A stretch of DNA of 64,000 nt from Pseudohalocynthiibacter aestuariivivens. GTDB taxonomy: Bacteria > Pseudomonadota > Alphaproteobacteria > Rhodobacterales > Rhodobacteraceae. Made by a program: the position numbers and the translations under genes. Location of the stretch: the NCBI RefSeq assembly GCF_011040495.1, contig NZ_CP049037.1, positions 186,001-250,000 of the forward strand. Direction: 5' to 3'. The notes below the pieces were generated by a model that saw only the letters and a list, made by a program, of their open reading frames with translations, ran no database searches and was not told the DNA's origin. Shown here piece after piece: positions 28,954-37,949 of the stretch (positions within the stretch are counted from its first letter, which is position 1; every line of letters starts with the position of its first letter).

Positions 28954-30099
28954 ATGAGCCAGAAACGCAAGCTATTCGAAGAGGTCGGTGAAAGCGCGCC
29001 GCAACGCGCGGTCGATACGCCCAAGGGCGGAATGATCGACCGGGGGCGCGGGGGTGCGCGTGGCGCGATCCGGCTGTGGCTGTTCGTGCTCTTTGCCATG
29101 GTGGTGCTGATGATCGCGGTGGGTGGACTGACCCGGCTGACCGACAGTGGGCTGTCGATTACCGAATGGAAACCTGTCACCGGCGCGCTGCCGCCGATGT
29201 CCGAGGCAGACTGGCAGGCGGAATTCGACAAATATCAGCAGATCCCCGAGTTTCAGATCGAAAACAACGATATGACGCTTGCCGGTTTCAAGGTGATTTA
29301 CTGGTGGGAATGGGGTCATCGACAGTTGGGTCGGGTGATCGGGCTGGTCTGGGCGCTGGGTTTCGCGGGTTTTCTGATCGCACGTAAGATACCGGTAGGC
29401 TGGACCGGGCGGCTATTGCTGTTGGGTGCGTTGGGCGGATTGCAGGGGGCAATCGGCTGGTGGATGGTCAGTTCAGGCCTGTCGGGCGAGCGCACCGATG
29501 TCGCCTCTTATCGGTTGGCGGTTCATCTGGGGCTGGCATTTGTCATCCTTGGTTTCATCGCATGGTATGCGATGTTGTTGGCGCGGCCGGAACGCGAGCT
29601 GACGCAGGCCCGACGCGGGCATGAGGCAAAGCTGTTCAGCCTGTCGACCGGATGGATGCATTTTGCGTTTCTGCAAATCCTCATCGGTGCGCTGGTGGCG
29701 GGTATCGACGCCGGGCGGTCGTTTACCGACTGGCCATTGATGGCCGGGGGGCTGGTGCCGCCGCAGATGATGGTGATCGAGCCATGGTGGCGCAACTTCT
29801 TTGAAAACCCCGCGACCGTGCAATTCATCCACCGGATGACAGGCTATTTGCTGTTTGCATTCTCTGCGATGGTCTGGCTGCGGGGGCGTCGCAGCGCCAA
29901 TCGCGCCACAAGGGCCGCGTTTAATGCGGGCTTTATCGCGCTGTTGGCGCAGATTGGCATGGGCATCTTTACCGTGCTGACAGCCGCGCCGTGGCAGGTG
30001 GCCATCGTGCATCAACTGCTGGCCGTGGTGTTATGGGTTCTGATCTTGCGTGCAAGGTTCCATAGTCGCTATCCACAGGCGCAATCGGTGCGAGGGTGA
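28954..30099 (+). CDS. ctaA: Heme A synthase
   Basis: A 381-residue membrane protein with eight predicted helices and the alphaproteobacterial (type 2) layout: GGLTRLTDSGLSITEWKPV after the first helix, WEWGHRQLGR with a haem-ligand His, FIHRMTGY and IVHQLLAV in the second half. It oxidises haem O to haem A for cytochrome aa3. The next gene starts at its stop. Confidence 0.95.
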   Translation: MSQKRKLFEEVGESAPQRAVDTPKGGMIDRGRGGARGAIRLWLFVLFAMVVLMIAVGGLTRLTDSGLSITEWKPVTGALPPMSEADWQAEFDKYQQIPEFQIENNDMTLAGFKVIYWWEWGHRQLGRVIGLVWALGFAGFLIARKIPVGWTGRLLLLGALGGLQGAIGWWMVSSGLSGERTDVASYRLAVHLGLAFVILGFIAWYAMLLARPERELTQARRGHEAKLFSLSTGWMHFAFLQILIGALVAGIDAGRSFTDWPLMAGGLVPPQMMVIEPWWRNFFENPATVQFIHRMTGYLLFAFSAMVWLRGRRSANRATRAAFNAGFIALLAQIGMGIFTVLTAAPWQVAIVHQLLAVVLWVLILRARFHSRYPQAQSVRG

Positions 30100-31583
30100 G
30101 TGACATGACATCGTTTGCAGAGTTGATGGCGTTTCAGCGCGAGACAGAGGCGCTGTCGCAAGTTGCCGGGCGTCTGGGCTGGGATCAGGAAACGGTAATG
30201 CCCCGCGGGGCGGCCGCGCAACGGGCCGAAGAAAGCGGCGCGATGCAGTCGGTGCTGCATGCTCGCAGAATTGACCCTCGTATTGGGGAGTGGCTGGAAG
30301 CTGCGGAGACAGAAGCTGTCGATGATACGGCGCGCGCGCAGCTACGCCATATTCGCCGCGATCATGCACGTGCGATGCGGGTGCCCGGCGATCTGGCGGC
30401 GGCGATCGCCCGACAGGCGGCTCTGGCACAGGGACAATGGGCCGAGGCCCGCGCTGCGGATGATTTCGCCACCTTTGCACCCGTTTTGGCCGAGATTATC
30501 GCGCTTAAGCGCGAGGAAGGCGCGGCACTGGCGGCGGGCGGCGATATCTATGACGCGTTGTTGGATGATTACGAGCCGGGAGCAAAGGCCACCGATCTGG
30601 ATGCCATGTTCAGTGCGCTGCGCCCGCGTTTGGTGGCCCTGCGCGAGCAGGCGCTGCAACAGGCTGGGCGGCGCGCGGCACTGGAGGGGCGATTTGCGCC
30701 CAACAAGCAGATGAAGCTGGCGCGCAAACTGGCCAAAACCTTCGGCTATGACATGGCGCGCGGGCGGCTGGACAAGGCGGTGCATCCGTTTTCCAGCGGG
30801 TCGGGCAGTGATGTGCGCATCACCACACGCACGTCCGAGAGTGATCCGTTCAACTGCATCTATTCCACGATCCACGAGGTCGGTCATGCCTGTTATGAGC
30901 AGGCGATCGACCCGACCTATGCCCTGACCCCATTGGGGCGTGGTGTGTCGATGGGCGTCCACGAGAGCCAAAGCCGCATCTACGAAAATCAACTGGGGCG
31001 CAGTCGGGCCCTGACCGGCTGGCTGTATACCGAGATGCGTTATGCATTTGGTGATTTTGGCGTGGCGGACGCGGACGCGTTCTATGGCGTGGTAAATGCG
31101 CTGGGGCGCGGGTTTATCCGGACCGAGGCGGATGAAGTGCAATACAACCTGCATGTTCTGCTGCGATATGATCTGGAACGCGCGCTGATTTCCGGCGACT
31201 TGCAGGCGCGCGATCTGGAAGCGGCGTGGAATGACCGCTTTGCCGCCGATTTCGGGTATCCGGTGGCGCGCCCGTCGGATGGGTGTTTGCAGGATGTGCA
31301 TTGGTCGGTCGGTTTGTTCGGGTATTTCCCGACATATACGCTGGGCAATGTCTATGCCGGGTGTCTGCATGAGGCCTTGCGTGTCGCAGTGCCTGATCTG
31401 GATGCACACCTGTCCCAAGGTCGGCTGGACCCGGCGACCGAATGGCTGCGCGAGAATGTGCAGCGGTATGGCGGGTTGATGCAGCCGCGCGATCTGATCA
31501 CCCAAGCCACGGGCGCGGCACCGACAGAAGCGCCCTTACTGGCCTATCTCGAACAGAAGTTTGGCGAACTTTACCCGGCTTAA
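30096..31583 (+). CDS. Carboxypeptidase M32 (Taq-type)
   Basis: A 495-residue metallo-carboxypeptidase: zinc motif STIHEVGHACYE (HEVGH), then GVHESQSRIYEN and YNLHVLLRYDLER, all diagnostic of M32. The open frame begins at a GTG overlapping the ctaA stop (30096); an ATG at 30105 is equally possible. Cytoplasmic, broad C-terminal trimming. It ends convergently with the DoxX-like gene (4-nt overlap). Confidence 0.93.
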   Translation: MSDMTSFAELMAFQRETEALSQVAGRLGWDQETVMPRGAAAQRAEESGAMQSVLHARRIDPRIGEWLEAAETEAVDDTARAQLRHIRRDHARAMRVPGDLAAAIARQAALAQGQWAEARAADDFATFAPVLAEIIALKREEGAALAAGGDIYDALLDDYEPGAKATDLDAMFSALRPRLVALREQALQQAGRRAALEGRFAPNKQMKLARKLAKTFGYDMARGRLDKAVHPFSSGSGSDVRITTRTSESDPFNCIYSTIHEVGHACYEQAIDPTYALTPLGRGVSMGVHESQSRIYENQLGRSRALTGWLYTEMRYAFGDFGVADADAFYGVVNALGRGFIRTEADEVQYNLHVLLRYDLERALISGDLQARDLEAAWNDRFAADFGYPVARPSDGCLQDVHWSVGLFGYFPTYTLGNVYAGCLHEALRVAVPDLDAHLSQGRLDPATEWLRENVQRYGGLMQPRDLITQATGAAPTEAPLLAYLEQKFGELYPA

Positions 31584-32176
31584 CCGGCGATACCGATCTT
31601 GCGCGCAGGGCTTCTTCCCGAAGTGTGATGCGAAAAGATCAGCGGCGCTTCGGGGGATGCAACCTCGGGCTGGATGACTTCGGGGCGGTCCGTGCGTGCG
31701 GCGATGCTGATACGACGTGGACGGATCGGCCGGGGGCGCGGGGTAATCACAGCAATTTCGTTGCGGTTGGTCTGGTTGGCATAGGCACTCAGGACGGCGC
31801 AGACCATGGCCAAATCGCGCCAGAAGCCGGAGATGTTGCTGGGGGAAAAGCTGACGAAATTCTGCACCAACGTCGAACTGATGACGAACACTGCCAGTGA
31901 CAGAGCCGACAGGCGCAACCCTGCGCCCAATACGTAGCCGATCGCGGCGGCGAGCAGGAGTGACGAGCCGACCAGATCGGCCACCGCATAAGGCATTACC
32001 GGCGCGAAGAGCGCGGCAGGATCGACACCCGCCGAAAAATCGAGCGCGACGGCGGCGAAGTAGGAGCCGATCACGATGCGGATCAGGTTACGTCCGGTTT
32101 GATTGAACCAGGCTTCATCATGTTGGGTCACTGCGGTTGGTCCCGTTGTTTTATCTGCCAATTTCCGAACTCGCAT
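31580..32176 (-). CDS. DoxX-like membrane protein
   Basis: From ATG 32176 (MRVRKLADKTTG) 198 residues; an upstream in-frame start at 32227 is less likely. Four hydrophobic segments between about residues 30 and 135 (IVIGSYFAAVALDFS, VGSSLLLAAAIGYVLGAG, LSLAVFVISSTLVQNF, LAMVCAVLSAYA) match the DoxX family in length and spacing. A basic, Pro/Arg-rich cytoplasmic tail of about 65 residues follows, which is unusual. Function unknown. Confidence 0.65.
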   Translation of the reverse strand: MRVRKLADKTTGPTAVTQHDEAWFNQTGRNLIRIVIGSYFAAVALDFSAGVDPAALFAPVMPYAVADLVGSSLLLAAAIGYVLGAGLRLSALSLAVFVISSTLVQNFVSFSPSNISGFWRDLAMVCAVLSAYANQTNRNEIAVITPRPRPIRPRRISIAARTDRPEVIQPEVASPEAPLIFSHHTSGRSPARKIGIAG

Positions 32177-32299
32177 ACACTCTGAACTGTAGCCATGGGC
32201 CGTTACAGGTTCAGGTTGCATTTCCAAGCAGGCGGAATTCGCCCCAATTTGTGGTAAAAACAGGGCGAATGCAGTTTCTCAACGATAGGCGGGCATAAT

Positions 32300-35068
32300 C
32301 TACGGGGTTCCGGTGTCTGGAGCCACGTTTTCGGCATCTTCTGCCTCGTCGCCCTGGTCCGCGATCCATGCGACGCTGACGACCAATTCACCCTTGCCGG
32401 TGTTGAACACCTTGACGCCACCCGCATTCCGCGACCGGAACGAAATACCATCAACGGGCACACGGATTGACTGTCCTTTGGAGGTGGCCAGCATGATCTG
32501 ATCCCCCAGATCGACAGGGAAGGAGGCGACCAGATCACCGCCGCGCATTGCCTTGTCCATTGCCTGCACGCCCATGCCGCCGCGTCCGCGCAGCGGATAA
32601 TCATGTGACGAACTGAGCTTGCCCGCGCCTTGTGCGGTGATCGTCAGGATCAGGTTTTCGGCAGCCGACATTGCAGCATAACGTTCTTGGGTGAGAGGCG
32701 CATTGGCGTCGCCACCTTCGTCGTCAGTGCCCTCGGCGTCATCGGCCAGCCCTGCCATCGCGCGCCGCATTTTCAGGTAGGCGGCGCGTTCGTCAGCGTC
32801 AGTATCGAAATGGCGGATGATGGACATCGAAACAACGCTGTCATCCCCGGTCAACCGAATGCCGCGCACCCCGACCGACGCGCGGCTGTTGAATACCCGC
32901 ACATCCGTCGCAAGAAAGCGGATCGCCCGCCCAGATGACGTGACAAGCATGACGTCGTCATCATTCGAGGCGATGCGCGCATTGATCAGCGTGGTGCCTT
33001 CATGCTCGCCTTCGAACTTCATTGCGATCTTGCCGTTGGATTTCACATTGGTGAAATCCGACAGCTTGTTGCGCCGCACGGTACCCGCCGAAGTGGCAAA
33101 GACGACTTGAAGATCGTCCCATTCGGCCTCGTCCCGGTCCACCGGCATGATCGCCGCGATACTGACGCCTGACGGGATCGGCAGGATGTTCACGATCGCC
33201 TTGCCCTTGGACGTGCGTCCCCCTTGGGGCAGGCGCCATGTCTTGAGCTTGTAGACCATCCCATCCGTGGTGAAGAACAACAGCTGGGTATGCGTGTTGG
33301 CGACAAAGAGAGTGGTGACCACGTCCTCTTCCTTGGTCGCCATGCCACCGACACCCTTGCCGCCGCGCTTTTGCGCACGGAAATCTGCCAGAGCGGTACG
33401 TTTGATGTACCCACCAGAGGTCACGGTCACGACCATGTCCTCGCGCTCGATCAGATCTTCGTCATCCATGTCGCCAGACCAGTCGACAATTTCGGTGCGG
33501 CGCGGAACGGCGAAGAGATCGCGTACTTCTGCCAGTTCGTCGGTCATAATCTGCATGACGCGTTCGCGGCTGGCGAGGATGGCGAGATAATCTTTGATCT
33601 TCGCGGCCAGCTCTTGCAGTTCGTCGGTGACTTCCTTAACGCCGATCTGGGTGAGGCGCTGCAACCGCAGCTCCAGAATCGCGCGTGCCTGCGTTTCAGA
33701 CAGGTTATAGGTGCCGTCCTCGTTGGCGCGGTGCGTGGGATCGTCGATCAGCGCGATGTATTCCAGAATATCACCCGCAGGCCAGCGACGGGTCATCAGC
33801 TTCTCGCGCGCTTCGGCGGCATCGGCAGAGGAGCGGATGGTGGCAACAACTTCGTCGACATTGCTGACAGCGACGGCCAGACCACACAGGATGTGGCTGC
33901 GTTCGCGGGCACGGCGCAATTCATAGGCGGTGCGGCGCGTGATCACCTCTTCGCGGAACGTAATGAAGGAAGTGAGGAACCGGCGCAGGGTCAGCTGCTC
34001 GGGGCGACCACCGTTAAGGGCCAGCATGTTACAGCCGAAATAGGTTTGCATCGGCGTAAAGCGGAAGAGTTGGTTCAGCACCACTTCGGCGGTCGCGTCC
34101 CGCTTCAGCTCAATAACGACACGCACGCCGTTACGATCGGATTCGTCCTGTACGTGGGCGATGCCCTCGATTTTCTTGTCGCGGGCGGTTTCGGCGATCC
34201 TCTCGATCATGGTGGCCTTGTTCACCTGATAGGGGATTTCGTCGATGATGATCGCCCAGCGGTCTTTGCGCAGTTCCTCGACACGGGTTTTCGCCCGTAC
34301 GATGACACTGCCGCGCCCCTCCAGATAGGCCTTTCGCGCGCCGGAACTGCCCAGCATGATCCCACCCGTCGGGAAATCAGGGCCGGGGATGTACTCGATC
34401 AGTTGTTCCGAACTGAGATCGGGGTCGTCGATCAGCGCCAGTGTCGCGGTGATCACCTCGCCCAGATTGTGCGGCGGGATATTGGTGGCCATACCGACGG
34501 CGATGCCGCCTGCGCCATTGACCAGCATATTCGGGAAACGAGAGGGCAGAACCGTCGGTTCGCGATCCTTGCCATCATAGTTCGGCTGAAAGTTGACCGT
34601 GTCCTTGTCGATGTCGGCCAGCAGGTAGCCTGCAACCTTGGCCATGCGCACTTCGGTATAGCGCATCGCGGCGGCGTTATCGCCATCCATCGAGCCAAAG
34701 TTGCCCTGACCGTCCAGAAGCGGCAGCGACATCGAGAAATCCTGCGCCATGCGCACCAACGCATCATAGATCGCGCTGTCGCCATGCGGGTGATATTTAC
34801 CCATCACATCACCGACAGGGCGCGCCGATTTGCGGTACGGTTTATCATGCGTATTGGTGGTTTCGTGCATCGCATAAAGGATGCGCCGATGCACCGGTTT
34901 TAGCCCGTCACGCAAATCGGGAATCGCACGGCTGACGATCACCGACATTGCGTAATCGAGATACGAAGTCTTCATCTCGTCGGAGATGGACACCGTCGGT
35001 CCGTCGTACTGTGGACGTTCCGGTGTATTTTCTTCCGTATCTTCAGGGGTTTGTGGCGTATCGGTCAA
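32300..35068 (-). CDS. gyrA: DNA gyrase subunit A
   Basis: About 922 residues. The open frame begins with TTG at 35080, but a second TTG at 35068 (reading [10 protein letters not shown]) has GAGG nine bases upstream and is preferred. DNA-breakage domain [20 protein letters not shown], catalytic Tyr in [11 protein letters not shown], and C-terminal beta-pinwheel with the GyrA box QKRGGKG, which separates it from ParC. The quinolone region reads [17 protein letters not shown], with Ser and Asp at the two key positions, the susceptible form. It introduces negative supercoils with GyrB. Divergent from the usg gene. Confidence 0.97.
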   Translation of the reverse strand: MTDTPQTPEDTEENTPERPQYDGPTVSISDEMKTSYLDYAMSVIVSRAIPDLRDGLKPVHRRILYAMHETTNTHDKPYRKSARPVGDVMGKYHPHGDSAIYDALVRMAQDFSMSLPLLDGQGNFGSMDGDNAAAMRYTEVRMAKVAGYLLADIDKDTVNFQPNYDGKDREPTVLPSRFPNMLVNGAGGIAVGMATNIPPHNLGEVITATLALIDDPDLSSEQLIEYIPGPDFPTGGIMLGSSGARKAYLEGRGSVIVRAKTRVEELRKDRWAIIIDEIPYQVNKATMIERIAETARDKKIEGIAHVQDESDRNGVRVVIELKRDATAEVVLNQLFRFTPMQTYFGCNMLALNGGRPEQLTLRRFLTSFITFREEVITRRTAYELRRARERSHILCGLAVAVSNVDEVVATIRSSADAAEAREKLMTRRWPAGDILEYIALIDDPTHRANEDGTYNLSETQARAILELRLQRLTQIGVKEVTDELQELAAKIKDYLAILASRERVMQIMTDELAEVRDLFAVPRRTEIVDWSGDMDDEDLIEREDMVVTVTSGGYIKRTALADFRAQKRGGKGVGGMATKEEDVVTTLFVANTHTQLLFFTTDGMVYKLKTWRLPQGGRTSKGKAIVNILPIPSGVSIAAIMPVDRDEAEWDDLQVVFATSAGTVRRNKLSDFTNVKSNGKIAMKFEGEHEGTTLINARIASNDDDVMLVTSSGRAIRFLATDVRVFNSRASVGVRGIRLTGDDSVVSMSIIRHFDTDADERAAYLKMRRAMAGLADDAEGTDDEGGDANAPLTQERYAAMSAAENLILTITAQGAGKLSSSHDYPLRGRGGMGVQAMDKAMRGGDLVASFPVDLGDQIMLATSKGQSIRVPVDGISFRSRNAGGVKVFNTGKGELVVSVAWIADQGDEAEDAENVAPDTGTP

Positions 35069-35258
35069 CTTGAACCTCAATCATCGCGGATTTCTATATC
35101 TTGTGGGGAAAGGTATATCAGAGGGCGGATATTGGGTGCAATCCCGCAAAGCCGACCTGTCTGGCAGCCACGGAAAGACACTGCTAACACACTGTTTTCA
35201 TTGTAAAGTAATTTATTTTCTGCATCATTGTTTTACGAGGCAGAAAAGGAGCAGAGAC

Positions 35259-35528
35259 ATGACAATGTCCGAGACGGAAATGATGCTGAAAGGGTATGGG
35301 CTGACCACGGCGGAATTTTTCTATGGCATGCCCGACTATGTGCACGTCCTCAACAGCTTTGTCTGGCAGGAATACGACGTGGCACCGGATCACCCGCGCC
35401 TGTTCGAATTTATCGAATATTGGCAGCGCGAGATTGAAGGACCGCTGCATTCAGTGCGTTTCAACCACCGCAAGATGATCGCGCCGGGGGAATGGCGCAA
35501 TGTGGTGGGAGAGTTCACGCTGCACTGA
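35259..35528 (+). CDS. usg: Usg family protein
   Basis: Start at ATG 35259 (MTMSETEMMLKGYGLTT) after AAAAGGAG, 89 residues. GYGLTTAEFFYGMPDYVHVL and LFEFIEYWQREIEGPLHSV are typical of the alphaproteobacterial Usg family, first named from a gene near trpF. Function unknown. A strong hairpin follows the stop. Confidence 0.85.
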   Translation: MTMSETEMMLKGYGLTTAEFFYGMPDYVHVLNSFVWQEYDVAPDHPRLFEFIEYWQREIEGPLHSVRFNHRKMIAPGEWRNVVGEFTLH

Positions 35529-35550
35529 GCGTGGAATGCCGACAGACCAC

Positions 35551-35577
35551 TGCGGGCCGACGTACAGTCGGCCCGCA
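35551..35577. terminator. Hairpin between convergent usg and SYLF-protein genes
   Basis: Perfect 11-bp stem TGCGGGCCGAC / GTCGGCCCGCA with loop GTACA. There is no T-run on either side, so it may act as a Rho-linked or bidirectional transcript end rather than a classical terminator. Confidence 0.55.
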
Positions 35578-35596
35578 ACAACGACATCGCAGCGCG

Positions 35597-36157
35597 TCAG
35601 GGGATGATCCGCGAATATTTCATGCCTTCCAGTGACACGCCAGCCAGCAGACCGGCCTGACCAAAGATCACAGCGACGACCGGCGCGACCGAGGTGGTCG
35701 TTTCGGCGCGCAGGTTTTCGGCCACGTCCTTGAACACGTATTCGATGTCCGCGCCGGCCGCCCAACCAGAGGAGCGACGGAACCGCGACAGCGCGTCTTC
35801 GGTCATAAAGAACAGCACATGCGCAAATTGCTGCGCGCCGATCTGAAGGCCGACGCTGCCCTTGGTGGCCGAGTAATAGTCGACGGTCGAGTTGTTGATG
35901 CGCAGCGCGCCGCGCCCATAGCCGCCGCCAATGCCCAGTCCGGCCTCTGTCACCAGCGGCATCACCAGAATACCGGTGGACTTCTCGGACAATGTGCGTG
36001 TGCTGGGATAGTTGTTGTAAAGGTAGCTGAGCGTTGTATCGACGCGTGCGTCGATGGTCTGTGGGCCGGTGCTGCCGATGCCGTTGCCGCAAGCGGCAGT
36101 GAAGCCCGCGGCGCCAAGCGCGCCCAGCGTGAATTCGCGTCTGGAGAGAATGCTCAT
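35597..36157 (-). CDS. Ysc84/SYLF-domain lipoprotein
   Basis: From ATG 36157 (MSILSRREFTLGALG) 186 residues; an upstream start at 36187 is possible. SRREF followed by a hydrophobic stretch and TAAC-GNG looks like a Tat signal with a lipobox. The SYLF domain occupies the rest: STGILVMPLVTEAGLGIGGG, VGLQIGAQQFAHVLFFM and a C-terminal ADIEYVFKD/GQAGLLAGVSLEG. In eukaryotes this domain binds phosphoinositides; the bacterial role is not clear. Probably membrane-anchored in the periplasm. Confidence 0.82.
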   Translation of the reverse strand: MSILSRREFTLGALGAAGFTAACGNGIGSTGPQTIDARVDTTLSYLYNNYPSTRTLSEKSTGILVMPLVTEAGLGIGGGYGRGALRINNSTVDYYSATKGSVGLQIGAQQFAHVLFFMTEDALSRFRRSSGWAAGADIEYVFKDVAENLRAETTTSVAPVVAVIFGQAGLLAGVSLEGMKYSRIIP

Positions 36158-36284
36158 GTCATGTGCCTGTGTGTTGCCTGATATCATGCCGATTGTTTCG
36201 TCAACCGATCTGGGGGTACTATAGGTTGTGGGCGCTGCACTGTCACTAGCCGACGCATATTTGGGCAGTTTACCGCGCGTATCC

Positions 36285-37283
36285 TCAGGCAGACAGCAAT
36301 CTGGCCATCGCCGGCGCGAAATAGGTCAGTATCCCGTCGCAGCCTGCACGTTTGAACGCCATCAGGCTTTCGGCCATGGCGCGGTCGCCATCGATCCAGC
36401 CGTTTTGTGCCGCCGCCATGATCATCGCGTATTCGCCCGACACCTGATAGGCGAAGGTAGGCGCGCCGAACATGTCCTTGGCCCGGCGGCAAATATCCAG
36501 ATATGGCATGCCCGGTTTGACCATCACCATATCCGCGCCCTCGCTCAGATCACGTTCGATCAGGCGCATTGCCTCGTCCGCGTTCGCGGCATCCATCTGG
36601 TAGGTGCGCTTGTCCCCTTTGAGCGCGCCAGAGGCACCCACAGCATCGCGGAAGGGGCCGTAAAAGGCGCTGGCGTATTTGGCAGCGTAGCTGAGCAGCA
36701 CGATGTCAGTATGCCCGGCACCCTCTAGTGCGGTGCGGATAGCGCCGATCCGGCCATCCATCATGTCCGACGGTCCGATAATGTCGACGCCTGCTTCGGC
36801 CTGCGCCAACGCCTGTTTGACCAATGCCTCTACCGTTTCGTCGTTCACGATTTCGCCATCGCGAACAAAGCCGTCGTGACCCGTATCCGAATAAGGATCG
36901 AGCGCCACGTCGGTCATCACTGCAATCTGCGGAACGGCGCTCTTTATGGCGCGTGTGGCCCTGTTGCTGAGGTTATCGGGGTTCCAAGCCTCGGCGCAGT
37001 CTGCTGTGCGTCCTGCCGCATCGGTATAGGGAAAGAGACAGATCGCCGGAATGCCCAGATCGGCAGCTTCGCGCGCGGCTTCTACCACGCGGTCGACGCT
37101 GCGGCGTACCACGCCGGGCATTGACGGTATCGGTTCTTCGATGTTGTCGCCACTGCGTACGAAAACCGGCCAGATCAGATCGCCCACACTCAAGGTATTT
37201 TCCGCGACCAGCGCACGCAATCCGGGCGTGCGACGGGTGCGCCGCAGGCGGGTGACGGGGAAGGGGCTGATAGTCGGTCGCAT
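36285..37283 (-). CDS. hemB: Delta-aminolevulinic acid dehydratase (porphobilinogen synthase)
   Basis: A 332-residue HemB with both Schiff-base lysines: SYAAKYASAFYGPFRDA and MVKPGMPYLD. The metal site reads DVALDPYSDTGHDG, with Asp in place of the zinc-binding Cys of CxCx-type enzymes, which fits the Mg-dependent class. It joins two aminolevulinate molecules in tetrapyrrole synthesis. Minus strand, alone in its transcription unit as far as can be seen. Confidence 0.97.
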   Translation of the reverse strand: MRPTISPFPVTRLRRTRRTPGLRALVAENTLSVGDLIWPVFVRSGDNIEEPIPSMPGVVRRSVDRVVEAAREAADLGIPAICLFPYTDAAGRTADCAEAWNPDNLSNRATRAIKSAVPQIAVMTDVALDPYSDTGHDGFVRDGEIVNDETVEALVKQALAQAEAGVDIIGPSDMMDGRIGAIRTALEGAGHTDIVLLSYAAKYASAFYGPFRDAVGASGALKGDKRTYQMDAANADEAMRLIERDLSEGADMVMVKPGMPYLDICRRAKDMFGAPTFAYQVSGEYAMIMAAAQNGWIDGDRAMAESLMAFKRAGCDGILTYFAPAMARLLSA

Positions 37284-37408
37284 GGGCGTTAACTCGCTCT
37301 GGTTTCGTCACTTAGCTGAGTGGCACGGAAAATCCGCTATCTCAAGGGTAGGAATTGCCGCCGGGCAACGCTAAGAGGGGCGGCACAGGTGAAGTTGAAG
37401 GCATCCAA

Positions 37409-37936
37409 GTGGACTGGTACACAAGCGTTTTTGAACTTATCGACATGCGCAGCTTCAGCAACCTCTGGTTCTGGGTCGCCCTTGCGGTTCTGTGGTCCTC
37501 TGCCAGTCACTGGGTGTTGGGTGTACCTTGGGACATGGTCCTGCGAGCGGGCAGGGTCGGTGGCCAGCCTGCGGCAGACATGGAAACGATGGTCCGTATC
37601 AACAGTGAGCGGATCCTGTATATTACGCGGGAATCCGGCGTGCTGATGACCGGCTTTGCTGGCTTCGTGCTAACGTTCCTGTTCTTGGTCGGGTTTGTCT
37701 ATGGGCGCGAGTTTGCGCAGGCCGTGTTCCTGCTTGGCACGCCAATGGCGCTGGTGTGGTTGTTGTCAGTCGGGACTGCGGGACGCGTGCAGCGGCTGGA
37801 GTTGTCGGATGCAGCTCTGATAAAACAACTGACACGCCTGCGGTTCTACATCCGCCTTATCGGCATGGCGTCGATCTTTGTCACCGCGACCTGGGGCATG
37901 TGGCAGAACATGTCTTCTTCTGCGTTGGGCGGCTGA
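37409..37936 (+). CDS. Conserved membrane protein upstream of mfd, function unknown
   Basis: Start chosen at GTG 37409 (MDWYTSVFELIDMRSFSN), 175 residues; an ATG at 37355 would add 18 residues without membrane character. Four hydrophobic segments at roughly 18-38, 70-95, 98-118 and 145-165, with charged loops between. I recall this type of protein being labelled a component of the SufBCD complex in related genomes, but nothing in the sequence supports an Fe-S role. It ends 13 bp before mfd. Confidence 0.6.
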   Translation: MDWYTSVFELIDMRSFSNLWFWVALAVLWSSASHWVLGVPWDMVLRAGRVGGQPAADMETMVRINSERILYITRESGVLMTGFAGFVLTFLFLVGFVYGREFAQAVFLLGTPMALVWLLSVGTAGRVQRLELSDAALIKQLTRLRFYIRLIGMASIFVTATWGMWQNMSSSALGG

Positions 37937-37949
37937 GCGTACGAAACTG

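Noticed and set aside
30342..31505. 387-codon open frame on the minus strand
   Set aside because: Antisense to the M32 carboxypeptidase, whose motifs are complete; a typical high-GC shadow.
33224..34903. 559-codon open frame on the plus strand
   Set aside because: It lies wholly antisense to gyrA; its composition mirrors the GC-rich codon pattern and it has no domain or ribosome-site support.
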